From NCBI RefSeq assembly GCF_900174485.1, contig NZ_LT837803.1:186001-250000 (forward strand): a stretch of 64,000 nt of DNA, written 5' to 3'. This document shows, in pieces, positions 26,459 through 36,468 of this stretch; position 1 is the first letter of the stretch; every line of letters begins with the position of its first letter. Below the pieces are notes generated by a model. The model did no database searches. It saw only the letters and a list, made by a program, of their open reading frames with translations, and was not told the DNA's origin. The position numbers and the translations under genes are program-made. Source of the DNA: Sterolibacterium denitrificans. GTDB taxonomy: Bacteria > Pseudomonadota > Gammaproteobacteria > Burkholderiales > Rhodocyclaceae.

Positions 26459-27422
26459 CCATAACCATAATCCGCAACTCAACCCGCATGGCGAGCTGCA
26501 ACACCTGCTGACCATCGAAGGCCTGCCGCGCGAAATCCTCAGCGCCATCCTCGACACCGCCGCGCCCTTCACCGAAGTCGCCGAACGCGAAGTGAAGAAA
26601 TTGCCGCTGCTGCGCGGCAAGAGCGTGTTCAACCTGTTCTTCGAAAACTCCACGCGCACCCGCACCACCTTCGAAATCGCCGCCAAGCGCCTGTCCGCCG
26701 ACGTCATCAATCTCAACATCAACACTTCGAGCGCCTCGAAGGGCGAATCCCTGCTCGACACCGTCGATAACCTGGCGGCGATGCAGGCCGACATGTTCGT
26801 CGTCCGCCATGCCTCCTCCGGCGCGCCTTTCCTGATCGCCGAGCACCTCGCCGCGACGCAGCGCGACCACATCCACGTGGTGAATGCCGGCGACGGCCGC
26901 CATGCGCATCCGACGCAGGGCCTGCTCGACATGTACACCATCCGCCACTACAAACGGGATTTCACCCGACTGACCGTGGCCATCGTCGGCGACATCCTGC
27001 ATTCGCGCGTGGCCCGCTCGCAGATTCACGCGCTCATCACCCTGGGTGTGCCGGAAGTCCGCGTGATCGCGCCGAAGACCCTGCTGCCGAGCGACGTCGA
27101 GCGCCTCGGCGTGCGCGTGTTCCACGACATGAACGAAGGCCTGCGCGGCGTCGACGTGGTGATGATGCTGCGCCTGCAGAACGAGCGCATGAACGGCGCC
27201 CTGCTGCCCAGCCCGCAGGAGTACTTCAAGTCCTACGGCCTCACTGCCGAAAAGCTGGCGCTCGCCAAGCCCGACGCGATCGTCATGCATCCGGGGCCGA
27301 TGAACCGCGGCGTCGAAATCGACTCGGCGGTTGCCGACGGCTCGCATTCGGTGATCCTGCCGCAGGTCACCTTCGGCATCGCCGTGCGCATGGCGGTGAT
27401 GAGCATGCTGGCGGGGAGTTAA
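26451..27422 (+). CDS. pyrB: Aspartate carbamoyltransferase catalytic subunit
   Basis: A 323-residue enzyme making carbamoyl-aspartate in pyrimidine synthesis. The carbamoyl-phosphate site is [13 protein letters not shown] near residue 64; [13 protein letters not shown] and [11 protein letters not shown] are further family motifs, and the [11 protein letters not shown] loop lies near the C-terminus. The N-terminal extension ([17 protein letters not shown]) is typical of the ATCases that associate with an inactive dihydroorotase, which is encoded immediately downstream. Confidence 0.96.
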   Translation: MPNHNHNPQLNPHGELQHLLTIEGLPREILSAILDTAAPFTEVAEREVKKLPLLRGKSVFNLFFENSTRTRTTFEIAAKRLSADVINLNINTSSASKGESLLDTVDNLAAMQADMFVVRHASSGAPFLIAEHLAATQRDHIHVVNAGDGRHAHPTQGLLDMYTIRHYKRDFTRLTVAIVGDILHSRVARSQIHALITLGVPEVRVIAPKTLLPSDVERLGVRVFHDMNEGLRGVDVVMMLRLQNERMNGALLPSPQEYFKSYGLTAEKLALAKPDAIVMHPGPMNRGVEIDSAVADGSHSVILPQVTFGIAVRMAVMSMLAGS

Positions 27423-27426
27423 ACAC

Positions 27427-28710
27427 ATGAAGATTCATATCCAGAACGGCCGCGTCATCGACCCCGCCAACCAGATCGACCGGCAGGCCGACCTGTTCAT
27501 CGCCGACGGCTGCATCGCCGCCATCGACAAGGCGCCCGCCGGCTTCGAGGCCGAGGGCATCGTCGATGCGCGCGGCTGCATCGTCTGTCCCGGCCTCGTC
27601 GATCTTTCGGCGCGCCTGCGCGAGCCCGGCAACGAGTACCGCGCCACGCTGGAGTCGGAAATGGCGGCGGCGGCGGCCGGCGGCGTCACCAGCCTGGCCT
27701 GTCCGCCCGATACCGATCCGCCGCTGGACGAGCCGGGACTGGTTGAAATGCTCAAGCACCGGACGCGTCTGCCCGAATTTGCCCGCGTCTATCCGATCGG
27801 CGCGCTGACGCTGCAGCTCGCCGGCGAACGCCTCACCGAAATGGCCGAGCTGGCCGAAGCCGGCTGCCGCGCCTTTGGCCAGGCCAACGTCGCCATCGTC
27901 AATACCCAGGTGCTGCTGCGCGCCATGCAGTACACGGCGACCTTCGATTTCCCGGTCTGGCTGCAGGCGCAGGATCCATTTCTCGCCAGAGGTGGCGTGG
28001 CCCATGACGGCGAAGTGGCGACGCGGCTCGGCCTGGTCGGCATTCCCGTCTCGGCGGAGACCATCGCGCTGGCGACCATCCTCCAGCTGGCGCGCGAAAC
28101 CGGCGCCCGCGTGCATCTGACGCGCATCTCCAGCGCCGCCGGTCTGGCGATGATCGTTGCCGCCCGCCGCAACGGCATTGCCGCAAGCTGCGATGTATCC
28201 GTGCATCATCTGCATCTTTGCGAGCACGACATCGGTCATTTCAACGGCCATGCCCGCCTCGATCCGCCCCTGCGCGCCCGGAGCGATCGCGAAGCGCTGC
28301 GCCGCGGTCTGGCCGATGGCAGCATCAACGCCGTGTGCTCCGATCATGCGCCGGTCGATGACGACGCCAAGCTGCGGCCCTTCGACGAAGTCGAAGCCGG
28401 CGCCACCGGCCTCGAACTGCTGCTGCCGCTGACGCTGAAATGGGCAGAGGAAATGCAATTGCCGCTGACCACCGCGCTGGCGCGCCTCACCTGCGATCCG
28501 GCGCGCATCCTCGGCATCGAAGCCGGCACGCTGGCGCCTGGCGCGGCAGCCGACATCTGCATCTTCGATCCAAACGAAGCCACCCCCATCACGCGCGAGA
28601 CGCTGCGCAGCCAGGGCAAGAACACCTTGTTCCTCGGCCAGGCGCTACCCGGTCGCGTGCGCTACACCCTGATCGACGGCCAACTGGCGTATTCGACGGC
28701 GTTTGCCTGA
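27427..28710 (+). CDS. pyrX: Dihydroorotase-like protein PyrC' (catalytically inactive ATCase partner)
   Basis: A 427-residue amidohydrolase-fold protein. Active dihydroorotases have DxHxHxREPG as the first metal site; here it is DLSARLREPG at 59-68, with both histidines replaced (Ser61 and Arg63). CSDHAPVDDDAK is retained. This is the pattern of PyrC' in pseudomonads, where the protein holds the ATCase dodecamer together instead of making dihydroorotate. An active dihydroorotase should exist elsewhere. It starts 4 bases after pyrB ends. Confidence 0.9.
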   Translation: MKIHIQNGRVIDPANQIDRQADLFIADGCIAAIDKAPAGFEAEGIVDARGCIVCPGLVDLSARLREPGNEYRATLESEMAAAAAGGVTSLACPPDTDPPLDEPGLVEMLKHRTRLPEFARVYPIGALTLQLAGERLTEMAELAEAGCRAFGQANVAIVNTQVLLRAMQYTATFDFPVWLQAQDPFLARGGVAHDGEVATRLGLVGIPVSAETIALATILQLARETGARVHLTRISSAAGLAMIVAARRNGIAASCDVSVHHLHLCEHDIGHFNGHARLDPPLRARSDREALRRGLADGSINAVCSDHAPVDDDAKLRPFDEVEAGATGLELLLPLTLKWAEEMQLPLTTALARLTCDPARILGIEAGTLAPGAAADICIFDPNEATPITRETLRSQGKNTLFLGQALPGRVRYTLIDGQLAYSTAFA

Positions 28711-28739
28711 GCCGTCTCAGGCACAGGCTGCAGCCCGGG

Positions 28740-29042
28740 TCAGTCCGGCTGCAGCCGGGCGGCGGCCTGCGCCACGCTCATCCCGTCAACGCGCACCCGC
28801 TTGCTCCGGCTGCTGGCGCCGCTGACCAGCTCGATGCGGCTTTTCGCCACCGCCAGGGTCGCCGCGAGAAAATCGATCAGGCACTCGTTGGCCCTGCCAT
28901 CCACCGGCGGCGCGGCCAGACGGATTTTCAGCGCATCGCCGTGCAGGCCGGCCACCGCGGTTTTCCTTGCGCCGGGCTGGATGTGCAGACTGAGCAGCAC
29001 GGCCTCCCCGCTCCGCTCCGCGCACAGCCAGCTCATCGCCAC
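28740..29042 (-). CDS. YggU family protein (DUF167)
   Basis: A 100-residue protein of the DUF167 family with the typical SLHIQPGARKTAVAG, LKIRLAAPPVDGRANECLID and VSGASSRSKRVRVDG motifs. The function is unknown. Its start overlaps the yggT stop by 10 bases, so it is coupled to yggT in the yggS-proC-yggT-yggU unit found across proteobacteria. Confidence 0.92.
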   Translation of the reverse strand: MAMSWLCAERSGEAVLLSLHIQPGARKTAVAGLHGDALKIRLAAPPVDGRANECLIDFLAATLAVAKSRIELVSGASSRSKRVRVDGMSVAQAAARLQPD

Positions 29043-29614
29043 GGGATCATGGGCAGCAGCGCTTGCTGCATGCCCGCCAGCAACGTCAACATGACTTGCA
29101 GGATCAGGAGCAGCACCAGCGGCGAGAGGTCAAGACCGCCCAGCAAGGGAACGAAACGCCGCAAGGGCGCAAGGAAGGGCCGCGACAGGATATTGAACAG
29201 CGGCGCCAGCGGGGCGGAAGGATTGATCCAGGAAAACAGCGCGCCGATGATCACCACACCGATGATCAAGTAAATGCCCAACCGCAGCAGGGCAAGCAAG
29301 GCCAGCAGAATCACGCCGAGCAACCCCGTCGCCGCCAACGCGCCGGATGAACCCGCCACCACGCCCAGCAGCAGGCCCTGGTACATCGCCTGCGCCAGCC
29401 AGGCCAGGGCAAGGCTGGCCAGATCGAGGCCGAACGCGCTGGGGATCAGCCGCCGCGCCGGAATCACCGCCCAGTCGGTGACGGCGATGACGAACTGGCC
29501 GAGCGGATTGCGGAACGGCGCGCGCGCCCATTGCATGAGTACCCGCCCCAGCAGGGCCACCGTGAAAAAACCAAATACCCAGTCGAGTATCTGCAACAAC
29601 AGTTGCGTCAGCAT
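29033..29614 (-). CDS. YggT family membrane protein
   Basis: A 193-residue integral membrane protein with two YggT repeats. The conserved motifs are TVALLGRVLMQWARAPFRNP then TDWAVIPARRLIP in the first, and IGALFSWINPSAPL then RPFLAPLRRFVP in the second. About four hydrophobic segments are visible. YggT proteins are linked to osmotic adaptation and, as YlmG, to division or membrane organisation. The ATG at 29614 starts the membrane segment directly. It lies 20 bases after proC. Confidence 0.92.
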   Translation of the reverse strand: MLTQLLLQILDWVFGFFTVALLGRVLMQWARAPFRNPLGQFVIAVTDWAVIPARRLIPSAFGLDLASLALAWLAQAMYQGLLLGVVAGSSGALAATGLLGVILLALLALLRLGIYLIIGVVIIGALFSWINPSAPLAPLFNILSRPFLAPLRRFVPLLGGLDLSPLVLLLILQVMLTLLAGMQQALLPMIPWR

Positions 29615-29633
29615 GGCGCTCTCTCCGCTTGCT

Positions 29634-30446
29634 TCAATCCCTGCCCATTTCCTCGCCCAGCGCCCGGCCGCGCGCAGCCGCTGCCCGGGCGCCACGCGCG
29701 ATGGCCGCAGCAATGCCGTCGGCTTCGAACGAGTTCAGTGCCGCCTCGGTCGTCCCGCCCTTGGATGTGACGCGCTGGCGCAGCTCGGCGACACTCTCTT
29801 CGCTCTGCCCGGCCAGACGCGCCGCGCCGACGAAGGTTTCGACGGCCAGCCGGCGCGCCGCAGCCGCATCGAGACCCAGCGCCGCACCGGACTGCTGCAA
29901 AGCCTCGATGAAATAGAAGACATACGCCGGCCCACTGCCGGAGATGGCGGTGACCGCATCCATCTGCGCTTCATCCGTCAGCCACAGCGTGCTGCCGACG
30001 GCGCGCAGGATCCTGTCCGCCATCTCGCGGCCCTCACGATTGACCGCCGGATCGGCATACAGGCCGGTGATGCCGGCGCCGATCAGCGCCGGCGTGTTCG
30101 GCATGCAGCGCACCAACTGACGATAGCCGCCGAGCCAGCGCGAAATGTCGGCCAGATTCAGGCCGGCGGCGATACTGATGACCAGTTGGTTCTGCAACTG
30201 CCCGGCCAGCGGCGCCAGGGCAGCGTGCATCTGCTGGGGCTTGACGGCCAGCACCAGCACCTCGCAGTGCAGCGCGGCGGCATCGAGCGCCGGACAACAG
30301 CGCACGCCAAAGGCGGTGGTGAGTTTCTCGCGGTTGTCGGCCAGCGGCTCGACCACCTGGATGCCGGCAGCCGAATAGCCCTGCTTGCGCAATCCGCCGA
30401 TCAGGGCATTGGCCATGTTGCCGCCGCCGAGGAAAGTGATTTTCAT
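29634..30446 (-). CDS. proC: Pyrroline-5-carboxylate reductase
   Basis: A 270-residue NADPH-dependent enzyme for the last step of proline synthesis. The Rossmann motif is ITFLGGGNMANALIGGL near residue 3. LVLAVKPQQM and RCMPNTPALIGAG follow. The C-terminal signature is in AISGSGPAYVFYFIEAL and LRQRVTSKGGTTEAAL. The ATG at 30446 begins the Rossmann fold. It lies between yggS and yggT on the same strand. Confidence 0.95.
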   Translation of the reverse strand: MKITFLGGGNMANALIGGLRKQGYSAAGIQVVEPLADNREKLTTAFGVRCCPALDAAALHCEVLVLAVKPQQMHAALAPLAGQLQNQLVISIAAGLNLADISRWLGGYRQLVRCMPNTPALIGAGITGLYADPAVNREGREMADRILRAVGSTLWLTDEAQMDAVTAISGSGPAYVFYFIEALQQSGAALGLDAAAARRLAVETFVGAARLAGQSEESVAELRQRVTSKGGTTEAALNSFEADGIAAAIARGARAAAARGRALGEEMGRD

Positions 30447-30489
30447 GGTGAGGGGTGAGGAGTGAGGAATGAAAAAAGCGTGGGGAAGT

Positions 30490-31182
30490 TTAGTCGACGC
30501 GGGTGCGCGTACCGAAAATCGCCGTGCCGACGCGGACGATGGTCGCGCCTTCGGCGATGGCCAGCTCGAAATCATGGCTCATGCCCATCGACAACGCATC
30601 CAGCGCCAGACCTTCGGCATTGAGCTGGTCGCGCAATTCGCGCAGCAGGCGGAAGCGGCCGCGCAGCAAGGACTCGTCTTCGCTCGGCTCGGGGATGGCC
30701 ATCAGGCCGCGCAACCGCAGCCGGGGCAGCCGCGCCACGGCACGGGCCAGGGCGCGCACCTCGGCGGGCGCAACACCATGCTTGCTGGCTTCGCCGCTGA
30801 CATTCACCTGGATGCAGACCTGCAGCGGCGGCAGTGCGGCGGGACGCTGTGCCGACAGGCGTTCGGCGATCTTCAGGCGGTCGACTCCATGCACCCAGGC
30901 GAAGTGCTCGGCAACCTCGCGCGTCTTGTTGCTCTGCAGGGGACCGATGAAATGCCATTCGATGCCGGGATCGGCCAGCGCGATGATTTTCTCCACGCCC
31001 TCCTGCACATAATTTTCGCCGAAAGATCGCTGCCCGGCCGCGCGTGCCTGGCGTACCGCCTCCGCCGGCCAGGTCTTCGAAACCGCCAGCAGATGCACGC
31101 TGCCATCATCCCTTGCAGACACGCGCAATGCGCGGCGGATGCGCTCTTCCACGGCTTGCAAGTTGTCGGAAATTGTTGTCAT
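30490..31182 (-). CDS. YggS family pyridoxal-phosphate homeostasis protein
   Basis: A 230-residue alanine-racemase-fold protein that binds PLP and buffers vitamin B6 and amino-acid pools. The PLP lysine lies in HLLAVSKTWPAEAVR near residue 36. Other motifs are FGENYVQEGVEK, EWHFIGPLQSNK and SMGMSHDFELAIAEGATIVR. The ATG at 31182 gives the family start. It is divergent from pilT with a short shared upstream region, the standard yggS-pilT arrangement. Confidence 0.94.
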   Translation of the reverse strand: MTTISDNLQAVEERIRRALRVSARDDGSVHLLAVSKTWPAEAVRQARAAGQRSFGENYVQEGVEKIIALADPGIEWHFIGPLQSNKTREVAEHFAWVHGVDRLKIAERLSAQRPAALPPLQVCIQVNVSGEASKHGVAPAEVRALARAVARLPRLRLRGLMAIPEPSEDESLLRGRFRLLRELRDQLNAEGLALDALSMGMSHDFELAIAEGATIVRVGTAIFGTRTRVD

Positions 31183-31258
31183 AATGCCGCGGTAGTATAC
31201 AGTGTCACCTGGCGGCAAATCGCGCACCAACCTCGCTCACCCACGGGAAATCATCCTC

Positions 31259-32302
31259 ATGGATATTACTGAACTGCTTGCCTTCGCCGTCAAGAACAAG
31301 GCCTCCGACCTGCACCTTTCCTCCGGTCTGCCGCCGATGATCCGCGTGCATGGCGACATCCGCCGCATCAATCTGCCGCCGATGGAGCACAAGGATGTGC
31401 ACGCCATGATCTACGACATCATGAACGACAGCCAGCGCAAGCACTATGAGGAAAATCTCGAAGCCGACTTTTCCTTCGCCGTTCCCGATCTGGCGCGTTT
31501 CCGGGTAAATGCCTATATCCAGCAACGCGGCGCGGCCGCCGTGCTACGGACGATTCCATCGAAAATCCTCTCGCTCGAGGAACTCAACTGTCCGAAGATC
31601 TTCGCCGAGATCGCCAAGTTTCCGCGCGGCCTGGTGCTGGTGACCGGCCCGACCGGCTCGGGCAAATCGACCACCCTGGCAGCGATGGTGAATGACATCA
31701 ACGAAAACGATTACGGCCACATCCTCACCGTCGAGGATCCGATCGAATTCGTGCACGATTCGAAGAAATCGCTGATCAACCAGCGTGAAGTCGGCGCGCA
31801 CACCCTGTCCTTCTCCAACGCGCTGCGTTCGGCATTGCGCGAGGATCCGGACGTGATCCTGGTCGGCGAAATGCGCGACCTGGAAACCATCCGCCTGGCA
31901 ATGTCGGCCGCCGAAACCGGTCACCTGGTATTCGGCACCCTGCATACTTCCTCGGCGGCCAAGACCGTCGACCGCATCATCGACGTCTTCCCCGGCGACG
32001 AGAAGGAAATGGTCCGCGCCATGCTTTCCGAATCGTTGCGTGCGGTGATTTCACAGACGCTGCTGAAGACCAAGGACGGCAACGGCCGGGTGGCCGCGCA
32101 CGAAATCATGATCGGTACCCCGGCCATCCGCAACCTGATCCGCGAAGCCAAGGTGCCGCAGATGTATTCGGCCATCCAGACCGGTCAGGCCCTCGGCATG
32201 CAGACGCTCGACCAGAGCCTGGCCGATCTGGTACGGCGCAACGTCGTCAGCTCCAACGAAGCACGCATGCGGGCGGCGAACAAGGACTCCATCCCCCTCT
32301 GA
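31259..32302 (+). CDS. pilT: Type IV pilus retraction ATPase PilT
   Basis: A 347-residue hexameric ATPase that drives pilus retraction, twitching and DNA uptake. It has Walker A GPTGSGKSTTLAAM near residue 131, the Asp box TVEDPIEFVH, Walker B DPDVILVGEMRDLETI, the His box TGHLVFGTLHT, and the PilT-specific AIRNLIRE motif near residue 285. The ATG at 31259 gives the standard MDITELLAFAVKNKASDLHL start. It is divergent from yggS and followed by pilU. Confidence 0.96.
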   Translation: MDITELLAFAVKNKASDLHLSSGLPPMIRVHGDIRRINLPPMEHKDVHAMIYDIMNDSQRKHYEENLEADFSFAVPDLARFRVNAYIQQRGAAAVLRTIPSKILSLEELNCPKIFAEIAKFPRGLVLVTGPTGSGKSTTLAAMVNDINENDYGHILTVEDPIEFVHDSKKSLINQREVGAHTLSFSNALRSALREDPDVILVGEMRDLETIRLAMSAAETGHLVFGTLHTSSAAKTVDRIIDVFPGDEKEMVRAMLSESLRAVISQTLLKTKDGNGRVAAHEIMIGTPAIRNLIREAKVPQMYSAIQTGQALGMQTLDQSLADLVRRNVVSSNEARMRAANKDSIPL

Positions 32303-32388
32303 CGGCGTGCGCTCCAAGGAACGCACGAACGCCGCAAGCAATCGCCTCATTTGCCTCACCCTCACTCCCGCAAGGATAGCGCCGGATC

Positions 32389-33525
32389 ATGGAACGTGAC
32401 GAAGGTCTGAAGTTCATGTGTCAGTTGCTGAGCATGATGCTCGGCAAGAATGGTTCGGATCTCTTCATCACGGCCGGTTTCCCGCCGGCGATGAAGATCG
32501 ACGGCAAGCTCACGCCGGTGACGTCGCAGTTGCTGACGCCGCAGCACACCCAGGAACTGGCGCGTTCGATCATGAACGACAAGCAGGCGGCCGAGTTCGA
32601 GGCGACCAAGGAGTGCAACTTCGCCATCAACCCGGCCGGCATCGGGCGTTTCCGCGTCAACGCCTTCATCCAGCAGGGGCGCGTCGGGCTGATCCTGCGC
32701 ACCATCACCACCAATATTCCGAAATTCGACGATCTCAAGCTGCCGCCGGTGCTCAAGGACGTCGCCCTGGCCAAGCGCGGCCTGGTGCTCTTCGTCGGCG
32801 GCACCGGCTCGGGCAAGTCGACTTCGCTGGCGGCGATGATCGGCCATCGCAACGAGCACAGCCATGGCCACATCATCACCATCGAGGATCCGGTCGAATA
32901 TGTGCATCCACACATCAACTGCATCGTCACCCAGCGCGAAGTCGGCGTCGATACCGACTCCTGGGAAGCCGCGCTGAAGAACACCCTGCGCCAGGCGCCG
33001 GACGTGATCCTGATCGGCGAAATCCGCGATCGCGAAGTCATGGAACATGCCATCGCCTTTGCCGAAACCGGCCATCTGGCGCTCGGCACGCTGCATGCCA
33101 ACAGCGCCAACCAGGCGCTCGACCGCATCATCAACTTCTTCCCCGAAGACCGCCGTCAACAGTTGCTGATGGATCTCTCGCTGAACCTGCGCGCCATCGT
33201 CGCCCAGCGCCTGATCCCGCTCAGGGAAGGCGAAGGACGGGCAGCCGCCGTCGAGATCATGCTGAATTCACCGCTGATTTCCGACCTGATCTTCAAGGGC
33301 GAAGTGTCGGGCATCAAGGAAATCATGAAAAAGTCCCGCGAGCTGGGCATGCAGACTTTCGACGCCTCGCTCTTCGATCTCTTCGAAGAAGGCCGCATCA
33401 GCTACGAGGACGCGCTGCGCAACGCCGATTCGCTGAACGACCTGCGCCTCAACATCAAGCTGAACAGCAAGACCGCCAAGGACATGGACCTGTCCTCGGG
33501 CATCCAGCATCTCGATATCGTCTGA
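32389..33525 (+). CDS. pilU: Type IV pilus retraction ATPase PilU
   Basis: A 378-residue PilT paralogue that assists retraction under load. Walker A is GGTGSGKSTSLAAM near residue 139. It also has ITIEDPVEYVHPH, DVILIGEIRDREVMEHA and TGHLALGTLHANSANQA. The AIRNLIRE motif of PilT is replaced by SPLISDLIFKGE, as expected for PilU, and a C-terminal tail continues to SGIQHLDIV. It lies 86 bases after pilT, in the same direction. Confidence 0.95.
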   Translation: MERDEGLKFMCQLLSMMLGKNGSDLFITAGFPPAMKIDGKLTPVTSQLLTPQHTQELARSIMNDKQAAEFEATKECNFAINPAGIGRFRVNAFIQQGRVGLILRTITTNIPKFDDLKLPPVLKDVALAKRGLVLFVGGTGSGKSTSLAAMIGHRNEHSHGHIITIEDPVEYVHPHINCIVTQREVGVDTDSWEAALKNTLRQAPDVILIGEIRDREVMEHAIAFAETGHLALGTLHANSANQALDRIINFFPEDRRQQLLMDLSLNLRAIVAQRLIPLREGEGRAAAVEIMLNSPLISDLIFKGEVSGIKEIMKKSRELGMQTFDASLFDLFEEGRISYEDALRNADSLNDLRLNIKLNSKTAKDMDLSSGIQHLDIV

Positions 33526-33588
33526 GCATCCGGGCGGTCGTCTAAGCACCTGCTGCAGGCGGCATCGAGCCCGATCAGCTTGCGGCGC

Positions 33589-34767
33589 CTATTTCTTGCC
33601 CTTGCCGGCAATTGCCTTGTTGTACGTCCGCCAGGTGTTGTGTTCCTTCTTGGCCTCGTACATCGCCTCGTCGGCATATTGCTTCAGCGCCTCGATCCCG
33701 TAGGCATCCAGCGGGAACATGGCGAAGCCCAGGCTGCCGGTCACACCGACTTCACCCGCACTGGTCTTGATCGGTTTGGCGATCGCCGTCAACAGGCGGT
33801 TCGCCATTTTCTCCATGGCCTCGGGCTCGCCGCCGGCCACATCGAGCATCAGCATGAACTCATCGCCGCCGTGGCGGCCGACGAAGTCCGAGCCGCGCAG
33901 CACCGCGCGCAACCGTTCGGAAACGATGCGCAGCACTTCGTCGCCGACGGCATGGCCGAATTGGTCATTGATCGGCTTGAAGCCATCGAGATCGAGATAA
34001 CCGAGGGCAAAGCGGCGCGGCGGCGCCTGCATGCCGTACAGATCGATGCGCTCCTGCAGCATGGCATCGAAATTGCGGCGATTGGCCAGGCCGGTGAGTG
34101 GGTCGGTCTTGGCCAGGCGGACGTATTTTTCACGCTCCAGGTCGCGCTCGCGCTTGAGCGCGGCGGCAGTGAATTCATAGATGAAACCCATGCCGGAGAT
34201 CGCCGCCAGATTGACGAAACTGACCAGGAAGTGGGTGATGATCAGTTGTTCGGGCGTATTGACCGTTTGTATGAAGTCAATCCCGAAATAATGCAGGATG
34301 ACCATACTGATGAGGATCAGGAAGACCGCGGCAACGACATGGCCGCCCCAGCGCACCCCACCGAAGAAATAGGCCGTCAGCGGCGGCACGACGAGCAACG
34401 GGGTAACCGGCGAATGTGCGACGCCGCCGGAAACGCAGATTCCGCCGACGACCAGCAGCAACAGCACGCATACGGTCGCTACGGCAGAAAACATGTAGCT
34501 GCCGCGACGATGCAGGAGAGCCAGCAAGCCGATGAAGCAGCCTGTCGTCGGCAGCAGCAGTCCGCCAGCGATCAGTATCGAGGTTTGCGTGAAATTGATC
34601 AGCGGAACGGCCAGGAAGGCCGACAGCGACACTACCGGGAAAATCAGTATCGTCGCAATCAATATGCGGGCGCGATGGAACATGTCCGAATCGACACGCA
34701 GGCTCGGGTGAATGAAGTAATCCACCAGCGCGATCAGAAAACGCTGCTTATCGGTAGTGCTTTTCAT
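33589..34767 (-). CDS. Membrane-bound diguanylate cyclase (GGDEF domain)
   Basis: A 392-residue protein making cyclic di-GMP from GTP. About six N-terminal hydrophobic helices (roughly 33-210) form a membrane sensor without a named domain, followed by a short coiled linker (LKRERDLEREKYVRLAKTDP). The GGDEF domain is intact: DPLTGLANRRNF, YLDLDGFKPINDQFGH and the catalytic RHGGDEF. The inhibitory I-site RGSD lies five residues before GGDEF, so product feedback is expected. It is convergent with pilU, which makes a link with pilus or surface behaviour plausible but unproven. Confidence 0.93.
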   Translation of the reverse strand: MKSTTDKQRFLIALVDYFIHPSLRVDSDMFHRARILIATILIFPVVSLSAFLAVPLINFTQTSILIAGGLLLPTTGCFIGLLALLHRRGSYMFSAVATVCVLLLLVVGGICVSGGVAHSPVTPLLVVPPLTAYFFGGVRWGGHVVAAVFLILISMVILHYFGIDFIQTVNTPEQLIITHFLVSFVNLAAISGMGFIYEFTAAALKRERDLEREKYVRLAKTDPLTGLANRRNFDAMLQERIDLYGMQAPPRRFALGYLDLDGFKPINDQFGHAVGDEVLRIVSERLRAVLRGSDFVGRHGGDEFMLMLDVAGGEPEAMEKMANRLLTAIAKPIKTSAGEVGVTGSLGFAMFPLDAYGIEALKQYADEAMYEAKKEHNTWRTYNKAIAGKGKK

Positions 34768-34991
34768 GGGCGAAATCCCGGAAATTGGATCGGATGTGCC
34801 AACGGAGTGACCGGACGACAGCTACCGGGGAAACATTCTAGGATTTCGACCTGAGGGTCATTCGCAGAGGATAGGGGTAATCCCCAGCCAATATTTTTTC
34901 TGGCCCGCCCTGCGGAAGGCGGGTTTCCTTGCCTGCAAGCGATTGAAATGGCGGGAGAGTCTCACCGGTCCGCCATGACAGGCGATACCGG

Positions 34992-36455
34992 TCAGAGGCC
35001 GAGTTCCAGCCAGATTTCATCGACACGGCGCCTGACGGCTTCATCCATGACGATGGGCCGGCCCCACTCGCGCGTGGTTTCCTCCGGCCACTTGTTGGTC
35101 GCATCGATGCCCATCTTGCTGCCCAGACTGGCCACGGGCGAGGCGAAGTCGAGATAGTCGATCGGTGTGTTCTCGGCGATCAGCGTATCGCGCGCCGCAT
35201 CGACGCGCGTGGTCAACGCCCAGATCACGTCTTTCCAGTCACGGATGTTCACATCCTCGTCGGTGACGATGATGAACTTGGTGTACATGAACTGGCGCAG
35301 GAAACTCCAGATGCCGAACATCACCCGCTTGGCGTGGCCGGGATACTGCTTTTTGATGCCGACCACGGCCAGCCGGTAGGAGCAGCCCTCCGGCGGCAGG
35401 TAGAAGTCGACAATTTCGGGAAACTGTTTCTGCAGCAGCGGCACGAACACTTCGTTCAAAGCCACCCCCAGCATCGCCGGCTCGTCGGGCGGCTTGCCGG
35501 TGTAGGTGCTGTGGTAAATCGGCTCGCGGCGCATGGTGATGCGCTCGATGGTGAATACGGGAAATGCTGCCTGCTCGTTGTAGTAGCCGGTATGGTCGCC
35601 ATAGGGGCCTTCCAGCGCCGTCTCGTCCGGATGAATGACGCCTTCGAGGACGATCTCGCTGGAGGCCGGCACTTGCAGGTCGCTACCCAGACACTGCACC
35701 AGCTCGGTCTTCGCGCCGCGCAGCAGACCGGCAAACTGATATTCGGACAGCGTATCCGGCACCGGCGTCACCGCCCCCAGCACGGTGGCCGGATCAGCGC
35801 CGATGACCACGGCGACGGGAAAGGGCTGGCCGGGATTTTTCTCGCAGTGCTCGCGGAAATCCAGCGCGCCGCCGCGATGCGCCAGCCAGCGCATGATCAC
35901 CTTGTTCGGCCCCAGCACCTGCTGGCGGTAGATGCCCAGATTTTGCCGCGTCTTGTTCGGCCCGCGCGTCACCACCAGCCCCCAGGTGATCAGCGGCGCC
36001 ACGTCGCCCGGCCAGCAATGCTGGATCGGCAGGCGGGAAAGATCGACGTCGGCGCCTTCCCACACCACGTCCTGGCAGGGCGCCGAGGACAATACCTTGG
36101 GCGCCATGTTGAGCACCTGCTTCAACACCGGCAGCTTGTCCCAGGCATCCTTGAGTCCCTTCGGCGGCTCCGGCTCCTTGAGGTAGGCCAGCAGCTTGCC
36201 GACTTCGCGCAGCGCTGCGACATCCTCCTCGCCCATGCCCAGGGCGACGCGGCGCGGCGTGCCGAACAGGTTGGCGAGTACCGGGACGTTCGAGCCTCTG
36301 GGCTTCTCGAACAGCAGCGCCGGCCCGCCGGCGCGCAGCACGCGATCGCAGATCTCGGTCATCTCCAGATGCGGATCGACCTCGACGCCGATGCGCTTCA
36401 GTTCGCCCATCTTCTCCAGTTCGGCGATGAATTCGCGCAGGTCATGGTATTTCAT
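34992..36455 (-). CDS. ubiD: 4-hydroxy-3-polyprenylbenzoate decarboxylase UbiD
   Basis: A 487-residue prenylated-FMN decarboxylase acting in ubiquinone synthesis. Family motifs are [53 protein letters not shown] and the catalytic E-x-x-E/D region near [32 protein letters not shown] is also typical. The ATG at 36455 has AAGGAA upstream. The required prenyltransferase for FMN (UbiX) is not in the window. It follows ubiA by 13 bases on the same strand. Confidence 0.95.
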   Translation of the reverse strand: MKYHDLREFIAELEKMGELKRIGVEVDPHLEMTEICDRVLRAGGPALLFEKPRGSNVPVLANLFGTPRRVALGMGEEDVAALREVGKLLAYLKEPEPPKGLKDAWDKLPVLKQVLNMAPKVLSSAPCQDVVWEGADVDLSRLPIQHCWPGDVAPLITWGLVVTRGPNKTRQNLGIYRQQVLGPNKVIMRWLAHRGGALDFREHCEKNPGQPFPVAVVIGADPATVLGAVTPVPDTLSEYQFAGLLRGAKTELVQCLGSDLQVPASSEIVLEGVIHPDETALEGPYGDHTGYYNEQAAFPVFTIERITMRREPIYHSTYTGKPPDEPAMLGVALNEVFVPLLQKQFPEIVDFYLPPEGCSYRLAVVGIKKQYPGHAKRVMFGIWSFLRQFMYTKFIIVTDEDVNIRDWKDVIWALTTRVDAARDTLIAENTPIDYLDFASPVASLGSKMGIDATNKWPEETTREWGRPIVMDEAVRRRVDEIWLELGL

Positions 36456-36468
36456 CGGCAGATTTCCT

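Noticed and set aside
34890-34935. Possible terminator (CCCGCC/GGCGGG stem) after ubiD
   Set aside because: On the minus strand, where ubiD would need it, the stem is followed by an A-run and not a U-run, so it does not fit an intrinsic terminator for that gene.
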